Assembly: GCA_037976565.1 (NCBI GenBank)
Contig: CP137668.1
Span: forward strand, 6,384,496-6,448,495
From: Mesocentrotus franciscanus
Lineage: Eukaryota; Echinodermata; Echinoidea; Camarodonta; Strongylocentrotidae
Reading direction: 5' to 3'
Length of the DNA: 64,000 bases
Of this stretch, positions 45,103-57,872 are shown one piece after another. The notes under the pieces were generated by a model, which made no database searches, was not told where the DNA came from, and saw nothing but the letters and a program-made list of their open reading frames with translations. Every line of letters begins with the position of its first letter. Positions within the stretch are counted from its first letter, which is position 1. The translations under genes and the position numbers were made by a program.

Positions 45103-48100
45103 AGCTAATGAGATATTTATTGCAGGAGAATGACAGTTGCCGAAGCTACGTGAGTCATTTCTTTCATTTCACTTATGTTATGCAGATATATTTCATGGGG
45201 AAAATATGTTTAGCCGTCGAACGTGGGACTTGCTTTAATAGTGATCTGACAATTCTCGTAACACACACGTAAAATGAATGGTTACATGAGACAGATTGAA
45301 GAAAAGAAATGAATTTTAATGATATCAACTACTCGACATTGCAATGAATATACCCAAATAATATCAACGTGACCAACACGAGATCGAAAACAGACCGAAC
45401 AAAATATTACATTACACTGATTGGTTTAAAATAGGTCGGATTAGAATGATGAAACATGTTTGATGTCAGTTTGGCGGTGGTCCTGCAAGCAACCTTTAAC
45501 CAACCATTGGCAAAACATCCGAATTCCTGGCTATGACTCATCCCTGTGAGAAAATATTTCCTCGTATCTGGAATGAGTGGAAACATTAAGAGGGAAAAAG
45601 TCAAAATAGATGGGGTATGTTATTTAGTTCATTGACCTAATTATACATCATCTGTATACTAAGTTTATTGTCCATTTACCAATGATAAAAATATTATTAA
45701 TTATCAGATACGCGAAGTTTGGATTCACTTTATCACACTTTTCCAACTGTGGAGCGTTGTGGTTCGATATCGAATTCGGAGATCGCGACATGTACAGAAT
45801 CCTTCGTCGATAAAAGTATCTAGAATCGCGCCCAGGTTCACCCTCTGTGTATTATAAATTGGTTTATGTGCAGTTTTGTAGAATAGAAGAAATCGTGTAT
45901 CAATCATCTTATTCTAAAAAGCTATAAAACGTGCGTGTTATTTTGTGTTTAACTGCAATTGGGTCACTTTTATATAGAGCACAATGAGCATGTGGTTATT
46001 AAGGATAATGGTCATTTCGACGGTACGTATACACATCCTAACCATAAGTTAGTTGCTCATTGTCACAATGGTTTTATTACTAAGAAGATATTAATTTCTT
46101 TTACGGTAAACATTTACTCCGTCGAGTCCGTCCAGATTAAACGTTAAAGGCTGGGTCACAATCCCTTTTTTCTGGGACACTCTGTAGTTCAATGAAATTT
46201 GTTTACAACCGCTTTTTTGCAACGTTTTATAACCGGGTGCCGCAAGACATCTCTAGGGGTGCCGCGAGAGAAATTTAGCTATTCAGTTATACTTTGGAAT
46301 AACTTGAAACGGGATGATTTCAGGCAGCGAATTTCCTATATAATTATAGCTCCATATTTGGGCAAAGAGGTGCCGAATATCTTTCAATATGACAGCGAGG
46401 GGTCCGAATATATCATATATTTGACATCGAAATTACATTTTTACCACGCTCGTTCGCTTCACTCACTTGCAACGTTCAGAAACAGGATAATTCTGGGCAA
46501 CGAGATGCATGCCCTATCAAATCCTCGTATTCGTATATCGAGGTGACCGAATATTATGATTTCTGTATTCATGTACTGTATATTCGGCGGCTAGGTGCCC
46601 GCATACATTATTTTATATCTTATCTCGTGTGTTGGTAACAATTTTTTTAAACCATATTAAAAATACCTTCTTTTTTTGCTCGTACGTGTGTATATGGCAC
46701 TTGACGAGAGCCAGAGTGATGGAACATGAATTTTCTGTGATGTATTTGGGGTTGGGGTGACGCGAAACGTTATATTTCTTAAAGGGTACCGATGCTTAAA
46801 AAAGGTTGAAAAACGCTGGCTAGCCTGGCTTACAGCATGAAAATAAAGCATTTAATCAGAGTAAGTATGGTGCTTCTTATAATCACAAGTGGCGCCTCTG
46901 ATCTGATACGCCTGCCACGTTCCATGCCCTCATCCCATAAATTCATTTACTTTCCTTTCAGCATCAAATGTGTCCTGGCATAAACACGAAAATATCCTAA
47001 TGCACTTAAATGCTGTGCGTTGAATATAGACACCCTTCCATACAAAGAAATAAGTGCGCATTTGTTGCGCGCAACACCACCACTTGCATTAATTTTCACG
47101 TTAAAAAAAAAAATCATTTCGCGGAGGGGCATTTGCATTTCCACAATATTCCAACCAAGTCAAGAAGTAATTTGCTTTTTTCTTTTGCTTGCTCGGTTGA
47201 AAATTCATTCTTGGGGGTAACCCTGCCCCCACCCCCAGGTCCAAAATGTTAGTGCGCTAACTATATTTGCCATACCATAAACAGACTTGCACATCAACCT
47301 CTTCACGTACGCACGCACACACACTCACACCCCGCACCACGCACCACGCACACAGGTGTCATCATTGTGTTGTTGCTAAGATCAGAGGAAATTTTATGAC
47401 CTATGACAGCCTCTTTAACATCGATACCTAGGATTTTAAAAATGATTGTCCACTTTGCACAACTTCAAATATGTCAGACTGTTATGAGCAATGCACTATG
47501 GACCTCGTTTGATCAAGAAGCATAAAACCACGAACGGTAAACGTGTAAATTACACCATGTGTTTGCGAAAAAATTCAAAGGCCGGTTATTAAAAACATAA
47601 CATACGTTTATTACAAGGAAATTAGGTAGCTGGAAGTGGTAAGTTATTTTGTCTCTTTCGTTTCCGTTGTACTTTTAACAGGATACTGCATTTTATATGA
47701 TATAGATATAAATCCCGTGATATGACGGTAATGCTCTTTCACAGTGGAAGTTACGGAGATTTGCGGAGATTTTTCCGCAAAAGCTATACAAATTACCTGC
47801 GTAGTTTACATGACCTATAGTTCTGCTACAAGTAGAGCAAATGGTGTATACTTTGGTTTGTTTGTTCTCGACCTTAGTCTAGCGTCTAATAAGGGTCTTG
47901 GTCTGAAATTAATCAGCTTATTTGACCAACTACGACCTTGGTCATTTAGATAACTTATTTCAAAACAATATAAAACCTTGCATTAACAATCCAAATTAAT
48001 TTGACCGGACTTCGCCCATGATTCACCACAGTGGCATAGATACAGGGGAAAGGTGGGCACGTGTCCACCCCCCCCCTCCATCAAGAGAGAGAGAGAGAGA

Positions 48101-48513
48101 GAAGGAGGAAAAAAGAGAAAAGAGGAGGCAAAAAGAAAGGAGATAATTGCACCCTTTGCATCCGTTTCGAAACCCTTACCCAATTCGACGGCGTTTTTCT
48201 TTTTCATTTCACACACCTATTAAAGACCGGTTCCCCAGCCCCATGACACCAGTACCCATACAGTATACATCACTTGTCTTATTTTCCTCACACTATCAGC
48301 AGGTAATGAGGTTTTTTTGTTATATTTTTATCTGCGAAATTGGTCCGACATCCACCTTCCCGCACCAAAAGTATGTAGCATTAACGTTCTCTATGCTGTT
48401 GAAAATATAATTCAATTTAACTCTCTGCTTATTGATCAATTCCATCTCTTAAATTTCCAAGCCCAATTAAATATCCTATTTATTTTAGTATAAACAATAT
48501 CAATATAACAAGT

Positions 48514-51500
48514 ATGACCAAGAGCCACGGAGAGCAGACAACTGATGAGTCACTGTCCATGTCAACGTCGACATCAATGTCCATTCCGTCTAGATATCCA
48601 TCGATATCAGAGATGATGGCTACCAAAAAGAATGGCTCAAAGAACACGGACTATGGTTCATTACCGCTTGAAGCTAGTGAAAAGGAGAGAAAACCACTTT
48701 TAGGACCTTCAAAGAAGAGTAGTGAGTACATTAATTCATCATTACCATATTGATAAGATGTTGTGATCAAATTTACAATTGGGATGTATGCGTGTTATAT
48801 GTATGTATGTTTTTTTCTTTCATTGTACTGTATGTTATATATATATCCTATATCATTGTATATAACAACAAATCTCACTTCTGGATAAATTGATGTATGA
48901 TGAGTTAAACTTACACATAAGGGATCAGGGAGATGAAACGGCAATGATAATGGCTGAGGAGGAGGTGGAGGAGGAGGAGAAGAAGAAGAAGAAAAAGAAG
49001 AAGAAGAAAGAAGAAGTCTATCACACTCGTTATCCATGCATCCATCACCCGCCTCTCGTACGTACTCTAATGTATACGTGTTCATATCTGTTTCTTATTT
49101 AATTTTACAAGTACCTGGTTTCATCCAAGTCCGCCATCAGATGGCCATACTGGTTTTCCTTGGGATGACGGCCGTCTGCGCGATGCGGCAAAACGTAAGC
49201 GTTGCCATGGTTGCAATGGTTAACGAGTCCTACGTCACATACGATGAGCCACTCGGGAACGAAAGTTTGAAAGGCGTGGAGACTTGCACAGAATCTCTGG
49301 CGGTGAACTCGACAACTGAACAGACGGTAATCCCAAAGACTATCTGGTATCATTTCATAATCTAATACGACGTATAGCCGAAGTGAACATGGTGAAGGGC
49401 ATTATGTAGACGTTTTGATAAAATATGAATGATAGAAACTTAAGGAATGAAAGGAAAGGATGTAGGAGTCCGTTTCTTTTGTTCATTTCAGTGCCAGCTT
49501 CTTCACTCTTCACGTGTTTCAAAGAACCAGAAATGTGATATGTATGCCTAAAATGAACAAGGAAACACAATATTACAGCTGAGAGTATGTAAACGACGTT
49601 ACTTCAGTTCCATATGTCTCCTTAGACTGCCCTTATGGAAAATATAACTACAATCGGTTAGACCAACTGTTGCGAAGGATAAATTCAAATCAAGTACTAA
49701 CAATCAATATCATATTTTTATTTTGTGAACATGTAGTGTTATTACAGCTATTTGTTGTTGTATCTGTCGGTAACATTTTGTAGAGTTCAGGCGAGTTTCT
49801 GTGGGATACAAAAACACAAGAACTACTCTTCGCAGGCTTCTTTTACGGCTACCTCTTCACGCAAATCCCCGGCGGCTGGCTATCTGACAAGTTTGGTATG
49901 AAATGGGTCCTCGGGTTTGGATTTCTTCTATCAAGTATATGTAGTCTCCTGGGGCCTGTAGCTGCTTATGCTGGAACAGGGTGGTACTTTGTCACCAGAT
50001 TCTTCAGTGGACTTGGTGAGGTAAGGAAAGACGGAAAGGAATGAGTTTCCCCGTCGTATCAAATAGCCTAAGTATGATAACCGAAACGGTTTAACAGTCT
50101 AGAAAGTAATCAGTAAATTACATTAATACAGGAAAGCCCCTGAGGACCTAACGTGACTGAACTGGACCATGTAGTAGGTCCATGATTGGATCAAACGCTG
50201 TATAAAAATAGACAAATCCCAATTAAAAAAACAGAGCAGGACATTCGAGAAAAAAATTGTGTCTGGTAACCTTTCAGTTGAGTAAAAACTTATTTGTTTT
50301 TTCATGTCCCTTGAACGTTCCACATACATTCCACAAGGTTCGACGACCAAAAGATTCGGTCAGTTGAAAAATCATTCTCCTAAACATTTCAACATTTTTG
50401 AAGACTCAAGAGGTCGTCAGGTTTGTCAGTCTTTAGCCTTGTAAGCCTTTAGTCTTATGTAGGAACCTCCCTCCCCATACACCATTCCATTTGTTACGCA
50501 TCATATGTCTACATATTATGACTCTTCTTTCAGGGCGTCTCTTTCCCAAGTTTGCTTGCCATGTGGTCTAAATGGGCACATCCAGATGAAAGAAGCAGTC
50601 TAAGTGTGATCGGTTTCGTAGGTAAAATTATATGGAAGTATAATTCGCTGCGTAGCTTTCTCCTTATTTCGCTCTTTTGGTATTACAATCATCGTTTATA
50701 TTCTTTTCCCTTTCTTGCAACCTAAGAGGTTTGATGACAGCTTTCTAATTATCATCCTCGCCTTTATTTGTCCTTCTTCTTCATCATAATAATCACAATC
50801 TTCTTCATCATCATCTTCATCTTCATCTTCTTCTTTCTCTTCTATTTCCATGTATTTTTCTCTTCGTCTTATATTAGTTGCTATCTAATTATATTTTAAC
50901 TGAAACGCTGAAAGATAAATGTTGATCAGCCATGAAAGAAAATATCTAAGGAAGATATGAAGTTCATACCAAATAGATTAGAAAACATGCAAGACATTAG
51001 AATATAACAATTTTAAGATCATAACTATCATAAAGCACTTTAAATTTCTTCAGCGTAGTACTGCTTTTCTTCTTGAAATGAATTACCTATGAAAATGTGG
51101 TGCCAGGTAAAATGTCAGAGGTTAAAATGTCAGAAATTATTTCTTTATAAATATGGTACTCAAATAATTAAAATGGAATCGAATATTGATTGTACCTAGG
51201 AATATAATTTTGTTAACCTGTGTATTGAGTCAATTGCCCTCCTTGTCTTTTGATAACTTTATTTGGTGAAAGAAAAAAAATCTCATTAAAGTATCAAATG
51301 TTGTTCGACCGAATTTCATAATGTACGATAAACAATGTTACAAATATATGAAGCCGAATGTCACTCTGCCGGGAAACCGCCAATGCTGATCGTTCTTTGA
51401 ATGAATCGACATTCACACTATGCAAATGTATGCCTCTTCATCAGAACAACCAGTAGTTGTAGTCTGTTCGAAAAATCTGGAAGGGCTTGAGGGGGGAACG

Positions 51501-54500
51501 GAAATGTGAAAGGAAACCTCACCTAAAAAAATAAGTGTAGCTATGCTGAAAATGAGATTTATTCCTGCCTATTGTTGTACAATAATTCTTACGAAAATGT
51601 ACAAGAGATATTTTAATGACGATATTTTTGGCATCATGTAATGCCTTTTAGCATGACATGGGCGCAGCCATTTTCTTGATAATGTGACGTACCAGGTGAA
51701 CTTGATCATGCATCATGGACCAAGCTCTAGTAGGAAAGACTTCCAAGCCTTAAAATTCCTCATCTGTAGGCCTTCGGTTTATGGAAGTGACTAGCTCTAC
51801 TTGATTTAAGTGGAATTCCACATTCTACTATGAGTTAATATCTATTTTGTTTTTCCGATTTCAGGATTCAACTGTGGAAATGTGTTGGGTAATGCATTAA
51901 CAGGATATCTCATTAATCTCGATGTGATAGGCGGATGGCCTCTTTCATTCTACGTATTCGGTTAGTGATAATTGCTACTTACATCTACTGCATTTTCTTT
52001 TCTTTTTCCCCCTCTTCCCTGTCTTTTTCTTCTTCTTGTTTCTATAAACAGTTTGAAGGATCCATGCAAAACTGAAATACTGCAATGGAATTCTAAATGT
52101 CGGCCTTATCATACTCTGTATCTCAATTCTCTAAAAGTGGAAGATTGCATAGGGAGGCAGGCTTGGAGGGTATAAAGTGAACGGTGTTATTTTATTTTCA
52201 AATTATTACTCAAAATACCATCAAATATCGGAACTGCTGCGTTGGGCGGAAACATATCACATGATCAAGGCAAAGATTAGCAAGATGGAAGGCGCAAGAT
52301 CAACAAAAGACCAATTCGTCCCGAGTGGTCCTTCATTCAAATGACCCCCAAGTCTTGTGGACCTTTGATCAAGTACACCTTCGGTCTTATGAACCTTCGT
52401 CGTTGCAGACCTTAAGTCCAATAAACATTTGGTTTAATAAAATTAATCTAGCAGACCTTTGGACTAATAGCCTTTGGTCTAACGAGCTTGCAATCTAATG
52501 AAGATGTAGTCTATTGACCCTTTGGCCTAATATGCACCTTTGATTTAATGGCCGTTTAGTCTAATAAACTTCTGATGCTTGGTCTGATGAACCTTTAGTC
52601 TAAGAACCTTTAGTTTGATGAACCTTCAGTCTTGTGGACCATATCGTCTGCGCCTGCAAATGTAAACATTAATGATGAACAAATGAACTGTCAATGATAT
52701 TTTGCAGGTACGGCAGGCTGTCTTTGGTTCATCTTGTGGAGCTGTGTTGGCTACAGCTCACCACATGAACACCCATGGATATCTAAAGAAGAGCGTGAAT
52801 ATCTGGAAGAGGGTCTAAAACATTCCACCGTAAGTTGTACCCCTATAACGTGCTATACACCTAATGCAATAGCATATAGAAAGTAAAGCGTAGGAATTAA
52901 AGATGGAGACCAGTTCAAAGACTAAACTTTGTCTGAATCATGCATATTTTCTTCCTTTTGTGTCATGCAATGTCACCTTTCTCCCATATAAATGTAAACT
53001 TCCATACTATCAACTTGTGTGTTCTTATGTTACATGTGTTAGAAATGCCTAGTTTTTTTTTTTTTGGGGGTTGTAAGAGATTAGTGATATATAATCATCT
53101 GAGCAGCAGCGAACCTATTTGCTTGGCCTATTTTGGAGTCTCCTTACAGGAACTGCTAGTGTGACCAGCTGTCAACAATTATCTGTTGATACCTGAACTG
53201 GCTATTGTTCGCAATTGCACACTATATACAAAGAACATAGCATATAAAATGGCAGGAATTTATAGAATATAGGTAGTGATGGAAACATTTAACTAAGGCA
53301 GGCTATTTTATTTCCTTTATCAGCTGATAAAACCTGCGGCAGGGATTCGAACCGTGCACCTTGTGGCTTGTGATTCACATTCCGGAGACGTATCCACTAG
53401 TGCACGACACAATACAACATCATCTATAGTAGATCGTTTTCTTTTCTATATCCCCAGACACTGAGACCATCCGTACCGTGGAGATACATCCTGAGTTCCC
53501 CTGCCATGTGGTGCCAAGTATTCACTCATTTTCCACACACGCTAGGCATGTTCACTCTCCTCGTCAACTTACCGCTCTACTACAGCGAAGGACTTAATAT
53601 TCCCATAGAACTTGTAAGTTTAAAGTGCTGAACACCTTCACCAGGATGGTTGAAATAATTCGAAATTCGTTCTGTATCACATCCAAGAAGTATTGTCATG
53701 TGAACAGATGCGTGCTGAACAATATGAACAGAAACAGATCGGGAGGGTGGGGGCGAGAAGGGTGGAGAATTGTGCTTACCAATTGCATGCTAATTTATGA
53801 CAAGGCGATCCCCATGACGGCATCTGCTGGCTAACTTTTGCCATGAACTCCCATGAGCTTAGCCGTGGTACAATTTTGTTGGTACAAATCATTATTTTTT
53901 TTAGTCATTCAATAGAAAAACAAATTTTCGATCTATGGACAGTTTTAGACAAGATTTACACATATGGGCGATTAGGATGTCGGATCGTATAAATGAATCT
54001 CATGAGACAAATTATTTCATACATCATTTCAATACTTTTTTTGTTTCTGTCACATGATAGGCTGGCATATATTCGGCTTTACCCTTCGCCCTGCAATTCA
54101 TTGTAATGCTTGTCTTCAGTTACATCTCAGATGCTCTCTTCGCTCGGAGGATACTCAGTAAAAAGGCAACCAGAAAACTTATGGCAGGCATAGGTAACGC
54201 ACTTATTTCTTCTAAAGCCCGCTGCATGCGATCCGTCATTTCAAGCGCCCTCTTACCCGCGCTAAACGACCTGAAAATTAAAGGCAGTGAGCCCATATGC
54301 CAATAAGGGCATGCATTGATTCCACAGCTCATTTTGCAAACACTTTCGGCACGACGCCTCTCTCACATGGCGCGTCAAAGACCGTACAAGTTCTTTTCGC
54401 CGTCCTTCGTCAGGCGAATGACATCTCGATTTGTGCAATTCATATTCTTTGTGTCATTTTCCCTCACGCCCATTGTATATGATGCGTCATTTGCTGACAG

Positions 54501-55914
54501 AGGGCTGCGTGCGTGCTCTTTGACGCGCCATGAGATAGTAACATCGTAGAGAAAAAAATATTGCAAAATAGACAGTGTAAAGAGTCCGTTCAGTTTCTGG
54601 TATACTATCCCAGCGTACCCTAAAGACTCAATACAACTTCTTTTTTCTCGGCATTCAAAAAAGGGGTCTTTGGATATACGTCAGTGAATAAAAGAAAGAG
54701 AAAATGAATCGGTGCATCGCTAGAGACTCAGATAATCTTGAATGCTGACCACGAATTCTCATCAGTTTATATATTTGTTAATGTTTTGTAGTTTCTTTTC
54801 GTTTGATGTAGGCTTGCTTCTTATTATTTACTTCACTTGTATATTGTTTTTCCGTTTAGGTTTTGGGTCGGGGGCGCTCTTCCTGATCCTCACCGGTTTT
54901 TCGCGGTGCAACACTGCCCTGTCCGTGACGTTTTTGACCCTAGCCATGGGTGGGGTCGGCGTCTCTTTCTGTGGTCACTTCGTGGCCCTACTGGACATCG
55001 CAGGTCCCTTTGCTGGTTCGGCTATGGGAATGATGAACACGGCTGGTACACTAGGCGGCATTATCGGGCCCTATATCGTCGGCGTCGTAACTGAAATACA
55101 GGTTTGATTAGAATTACAAACAATCACGAGATGATTGCTTATGTCAATGCACAATCTGTCAGCTAGAAATTGCTGACTGAATGAAAGAAGATGGAAATGG
55201 TTAGCAATATTTAGGCTTGACTCATCTTAGTTTTGACTCACTTTAATCTAAATCGTGGCCTATAGATGAATAATTACGTCGGTCACCCGCAAGAAGGCTG
55301 TTATTACCATTGACAATACATGGCGACTGAAATTAGGTTTGGGATTTTGTATACGACCGGTCCATTCAACCTCAATGATAGATATCAACCGGCCCTCAGA
55401 CCACACACTGTCCAGACCTCAAGCCACCATATCGAGCTGCCTGTGGGGAAAACCCCAACCTTACTCATGGCCAGTCCGTCCTTGTTTTTTCGCGACATCA
55501 CTGTTATTTATATTCCATGGTATATAGATGGTTGTCTTACTCTCCCACTCTCTCTATCCCGCTCTCTCTCTCTCTCTCCTTTCTATCTCTCTCTCTCTCT
55601 TCTCTCCTCTCTCTCCCTTTGTTTCTCTCTCTCCCTTTGTTTCTCTCTCTCCCTTTGTTTCTCTCTCTCCCTTTGTTTCTCTCTCCCTCTCCCTTTGTTT
55701 CTCTCTCGCTCACTCTCTCTCTCTTTCTCTCTCTCTGTCTCTCTCTTGCAAACGCTTTCTTACCCAGTCCAACATTACAGGTTGGCAGAAGGTGATGTGG
55801 ATTGTAGCTGGGTTCTATGGCTTCGGGGGTTTGACCTTTATCATCTTCGGCACAGTCGAGCTTCAACATTGGGCTAACCAAGACTACCAAGCAATCCCAG
55901 GCAGTGACGAATAA
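48514..55914 (+). CDS. SLC17 family transporter (sialin / vesicular anion transporter-like)
   Basis: Ten exons with matching phases: 48514-48721, 49112-49326, 49784-50020, 50534-50621, 51865-51960, 52708-52829, 53458-53613, 54061-54193, 54860-55101, 55768-55914. Together they give 547 residues plus stop, close to the family size. The cytosolic N-terminus carries ERKPLL, matching the [DE]xxxL[LI] lysosomal/endosomal sorting signal known in sialin. TM1 contains AMRQNVSVAMV, with the conserved Arg; the luminal loop has NES, NES and NST glycosylation sites; then GYLFTQIPGGWLSDKFG, FSGLGEGVSFPSLLAMW and DIAGPFAGSAMGMMNTAGT follow, all SLC17 hallmarks. About twelve membrane segments are expected. 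Family members carry sialic acid, acidic amino acids or nucleotides out of or into acidic vesicles; the substrate here is unknown. Sialin has His in P-A-M-H-A-M-W, but this protein has Leu (PSLLAMW), so sialin-like transport should not be assumed. Confidence 0.93.
52313..52645. repeat. Degenerate ~16-20-bp GACCTTTRGTCTAATG array
   Basis: In transporter intron 5, units such as GAACCTTTAGTCTAAGAA, GACCTTTGGACTAATAG and GAACCTTCAGTCTTGTGG repeat about fifteen times with variable spacing. There is no consistent open frame. Confidence 0.85.
53328..53412 (-). repeat. tRNA-like SINE head in transporter intron 6
   Basis: On the minus strand, GTGTCGTGCACTAGTGGATA (box A-like) precedes GCACGGTTCGAATCCCTGCC (box B) by about 45 bases, suiting a pol III promoter. 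It ends about 45 bases before the exon 7 acceptor. No long tail is visible, so it is probably a SINE remnant. Confidence 0.6.
54361..54536. repeat. Fold-back in transporter intron 8
   Basis: TCTCACATGGCGCGTCAAAG at the left is complementary to CTTTGACGCGCCATGAGA at the right. An inner pair (GTCAGGCGAATGACATC with GATGCGTCATTTGCTGAC) extends the stem imperfectly. Confidence 0.75.
55535..55750. repeat. (CT)n with a CTCTCCCTTTGTTTCTCT minisatellite
   Basis: About 215 bases of pyrimidine repeat, including five CCCTTTGTTTCTCTCT units at about 55615-55705. It ends less than 20 bases before the acceptor of the last transporter exon (55768), so that splice site has an extremely long polypyrimidine tract. 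Confidence 0.95.
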
Positions 55915-57330
55915 GCAAAATTTTATGAAAACTGATAATGGGGAAGGATTGATGTATTCTGCAATATATTCATACATCCATTTCTAGAACCAAGTTTGAA
56001 AAAAAAGAAGTCGATAGAATGTATGAAACAGATTCTTGGTAACGAGAATTAATCTGCTGATGTCTAGTACGACTGAAAGTGTCTTCAAGAAGAAATCTCC
56101 AGCACTGTTCGGTAATTATTTCCATTAGATTTCCTAAAACAGAAGTCCACTGGCTCGTATTCTCCAATTACTGTTTTTAAAGAGAAGGTTGAGTTCTGGG
56201 AAGAGGTGAAAAATAATTTGTGAGCGTTCTCATTGTTATTATGCAAGTGTGGAAGAACATCAGAGAAAAAATGTTCTCTGAAAAGCATGGCTCTTCAAAT
56301 GCCTTCATATTCTAAAATGACATGTAACACATGTTTGTGTAGTCCCATATACATCTTTCTGTGTACAGTGCTTGTTACTTTTACCAACGCTGGGCCAAAT
56401 TTCTTATCATTTTGACGATTCCAGAACTTTGCAGTACACACCAATACTTTTATGCTACATGATCAACTTTTCCGATCGATTCCACACCGTTTCCTTCACA
56501 ATGCAAGCGCATGACCAGAACTCAACTTTATCTATAAGTCCTTCAACTATTAATCATTGACTGAAATATCTTAAGGGTTCGTGTGCTTTAATAAGATTAA
56601 GAGGCTATAAATCTGTAATCAGACCTTTTCTTATTTCTCATTCGGTTTTACATCAATATGTATTACAAAAAAAGAGTAGAAAGTATGTATGCATGTAATT
56701 TTATAAGAATCGCGAAGTATTGGCGGGTCGCAGGCATAGGTACTTCGCACTTGGGGCTTCAATCCAGACGTCAGAGTCGCCAAACACTTCAAATATGTCA
56801 GCAATTGCTCTTCATAGATCAACAGATAAACAAGTCAAAAGATTCAGATCTGTGACTTCCTCCCCACTATATAAGAAACATTTTCACAATAGTAGGCCAG
56901 CTTTATTGCATGTAACTCTCTGCTGAAAACACTACAGATGTAGAATATTATTCACAGTGAAGTAGATTTAAGAGTTAGTAGGTCAAAAGTAGGCTGAGCA
57001 AGAATATCGGTACATCCTTTTTTTTCTTCAAAGACATATGGTGACTTTTTCATCGGAGTAGGCCTACAGCTATAGGTGTATTAATGTCCATTTAATGTAG
57101 CACAAGTGCTACTTTGTTATACATTTGTATAAGCTTGTGTATTAAAGCAATACTGAACTGATGAACTTGCAACATCTCATGGTCAATTTGCAAACAGTGC
57201 GTAACTCACTAAACTCTACACTACGTAGTACAGAGTTCAGTGGAAATAACTGCGCAGCGATTTATGGGACCATACTGCTACAGCTGACCTGAGATGACGC
57301 TAGAAGTAGTGCTTATAGTACAGTCTGGTT
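55915..57330. other. Transporter 3' region
   Basis: No exon recognised. It contains a miniature element (56178-56537). An ATTAAA at about 57140 could serve polyadenylation, but this is weak evidence. Confidence 0.5.
56178..56537. mobile_element. 360-bp inverted-repeat miniature element, family member C
   Basis: Left end TAAAGAGAAGGTTGAGTTCT and right end AGAACTCAACTTTATCTATA are complementary. The interior matches 44707-45102 with small deletions, including GTGTGGAAGAACATCAG, AGCATGGCTCTTCAAATGCC and TTCCACACCGTTTC. Non-coding. Confidence 0.9.
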
Positions 57331-57872
57331 TTAAAGGTACTGTGTCTCATTTGCAGGCCAAACAAATGAAAAGGTTAAATTCCAACGGCATTTGAAAGAT
57401 AATACAAATTTAGAACTTCCCTCAAAACAAAAGGGCTTTAAAATGTCTTTTTGTGGGAAAATAACGACCGTTAGTTGTCGAATCGAATTTAGCGCGCGCT
57501 CGTTTAATTAAATAGTTTGATTTTCAGACCCTAGTTTGTACCGAATGGTCGTACGATTTTGTGCTGCGCAAAGATTCAATCAGTTTAATTTTGGCCATTA
57601 CAAGAAGTGAGTTATTGATGTAGACAAATGCTCATATACCCTTTACAGCTCATCTTATGTATGTTATTACCAAAGAAAAAAGAAGTCAGTCAGTCACTCA
57701 ATAGTGTCTGACAGTGAAGTCTAGAAAGTAGACGGGTTTCCTTGCATAATTTGAATACTAGGACACTGCTAACGTTTAAATTTCACAGATAGGACATACG
57801 TGACATATTCATAATTCCTGCAAAGTTCTACAGAATTTGATGTTGGCTGCAAAAGGGATACACTACCTTTAA
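57331..57872. mobile_element. ~540-bp inverted-repeat element
   Basis: TTAAAGGTACTGTGTCTC at the left faces GGGATACACTACCTTTAA at the right, complementary except for two or three bases. The interior is unique and non-coding. Confidence 0.75.

Larger units (their letters stand above)
44096..48513. other. Intergenic stretch upstream of the transporter gene
   Basis: No splice-consistent exon recognised. It contains a perfect palindrome (44371-44398), a miniature element (44707-45102), GGGTGCCGC-type repeats (about 46231-46268), a probable hAT-like end (AAAAAGGTTGAAAAACGCTGG at about 46797), CA/CACG repeats (about 47308-47352) and a (GA)n-bearing fragment opening CAGTGGCATAGATACAGG at 48031. Confidence 0.6.

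Noticed and set aside
46199..46546. 115-codon plus-strand frame in the region with GGGTGCCGC motifs
   Set aside because: It shows no recognisable domain or splice signals, and the DNA resembles decayed transposon sequence.
55320..55914. 185-codon frame as an alternative transporter end
   Set aside because: Most of it is (CT)n read-through. The true last exon starts at 55768 in the phase required by the exon ending 55101.
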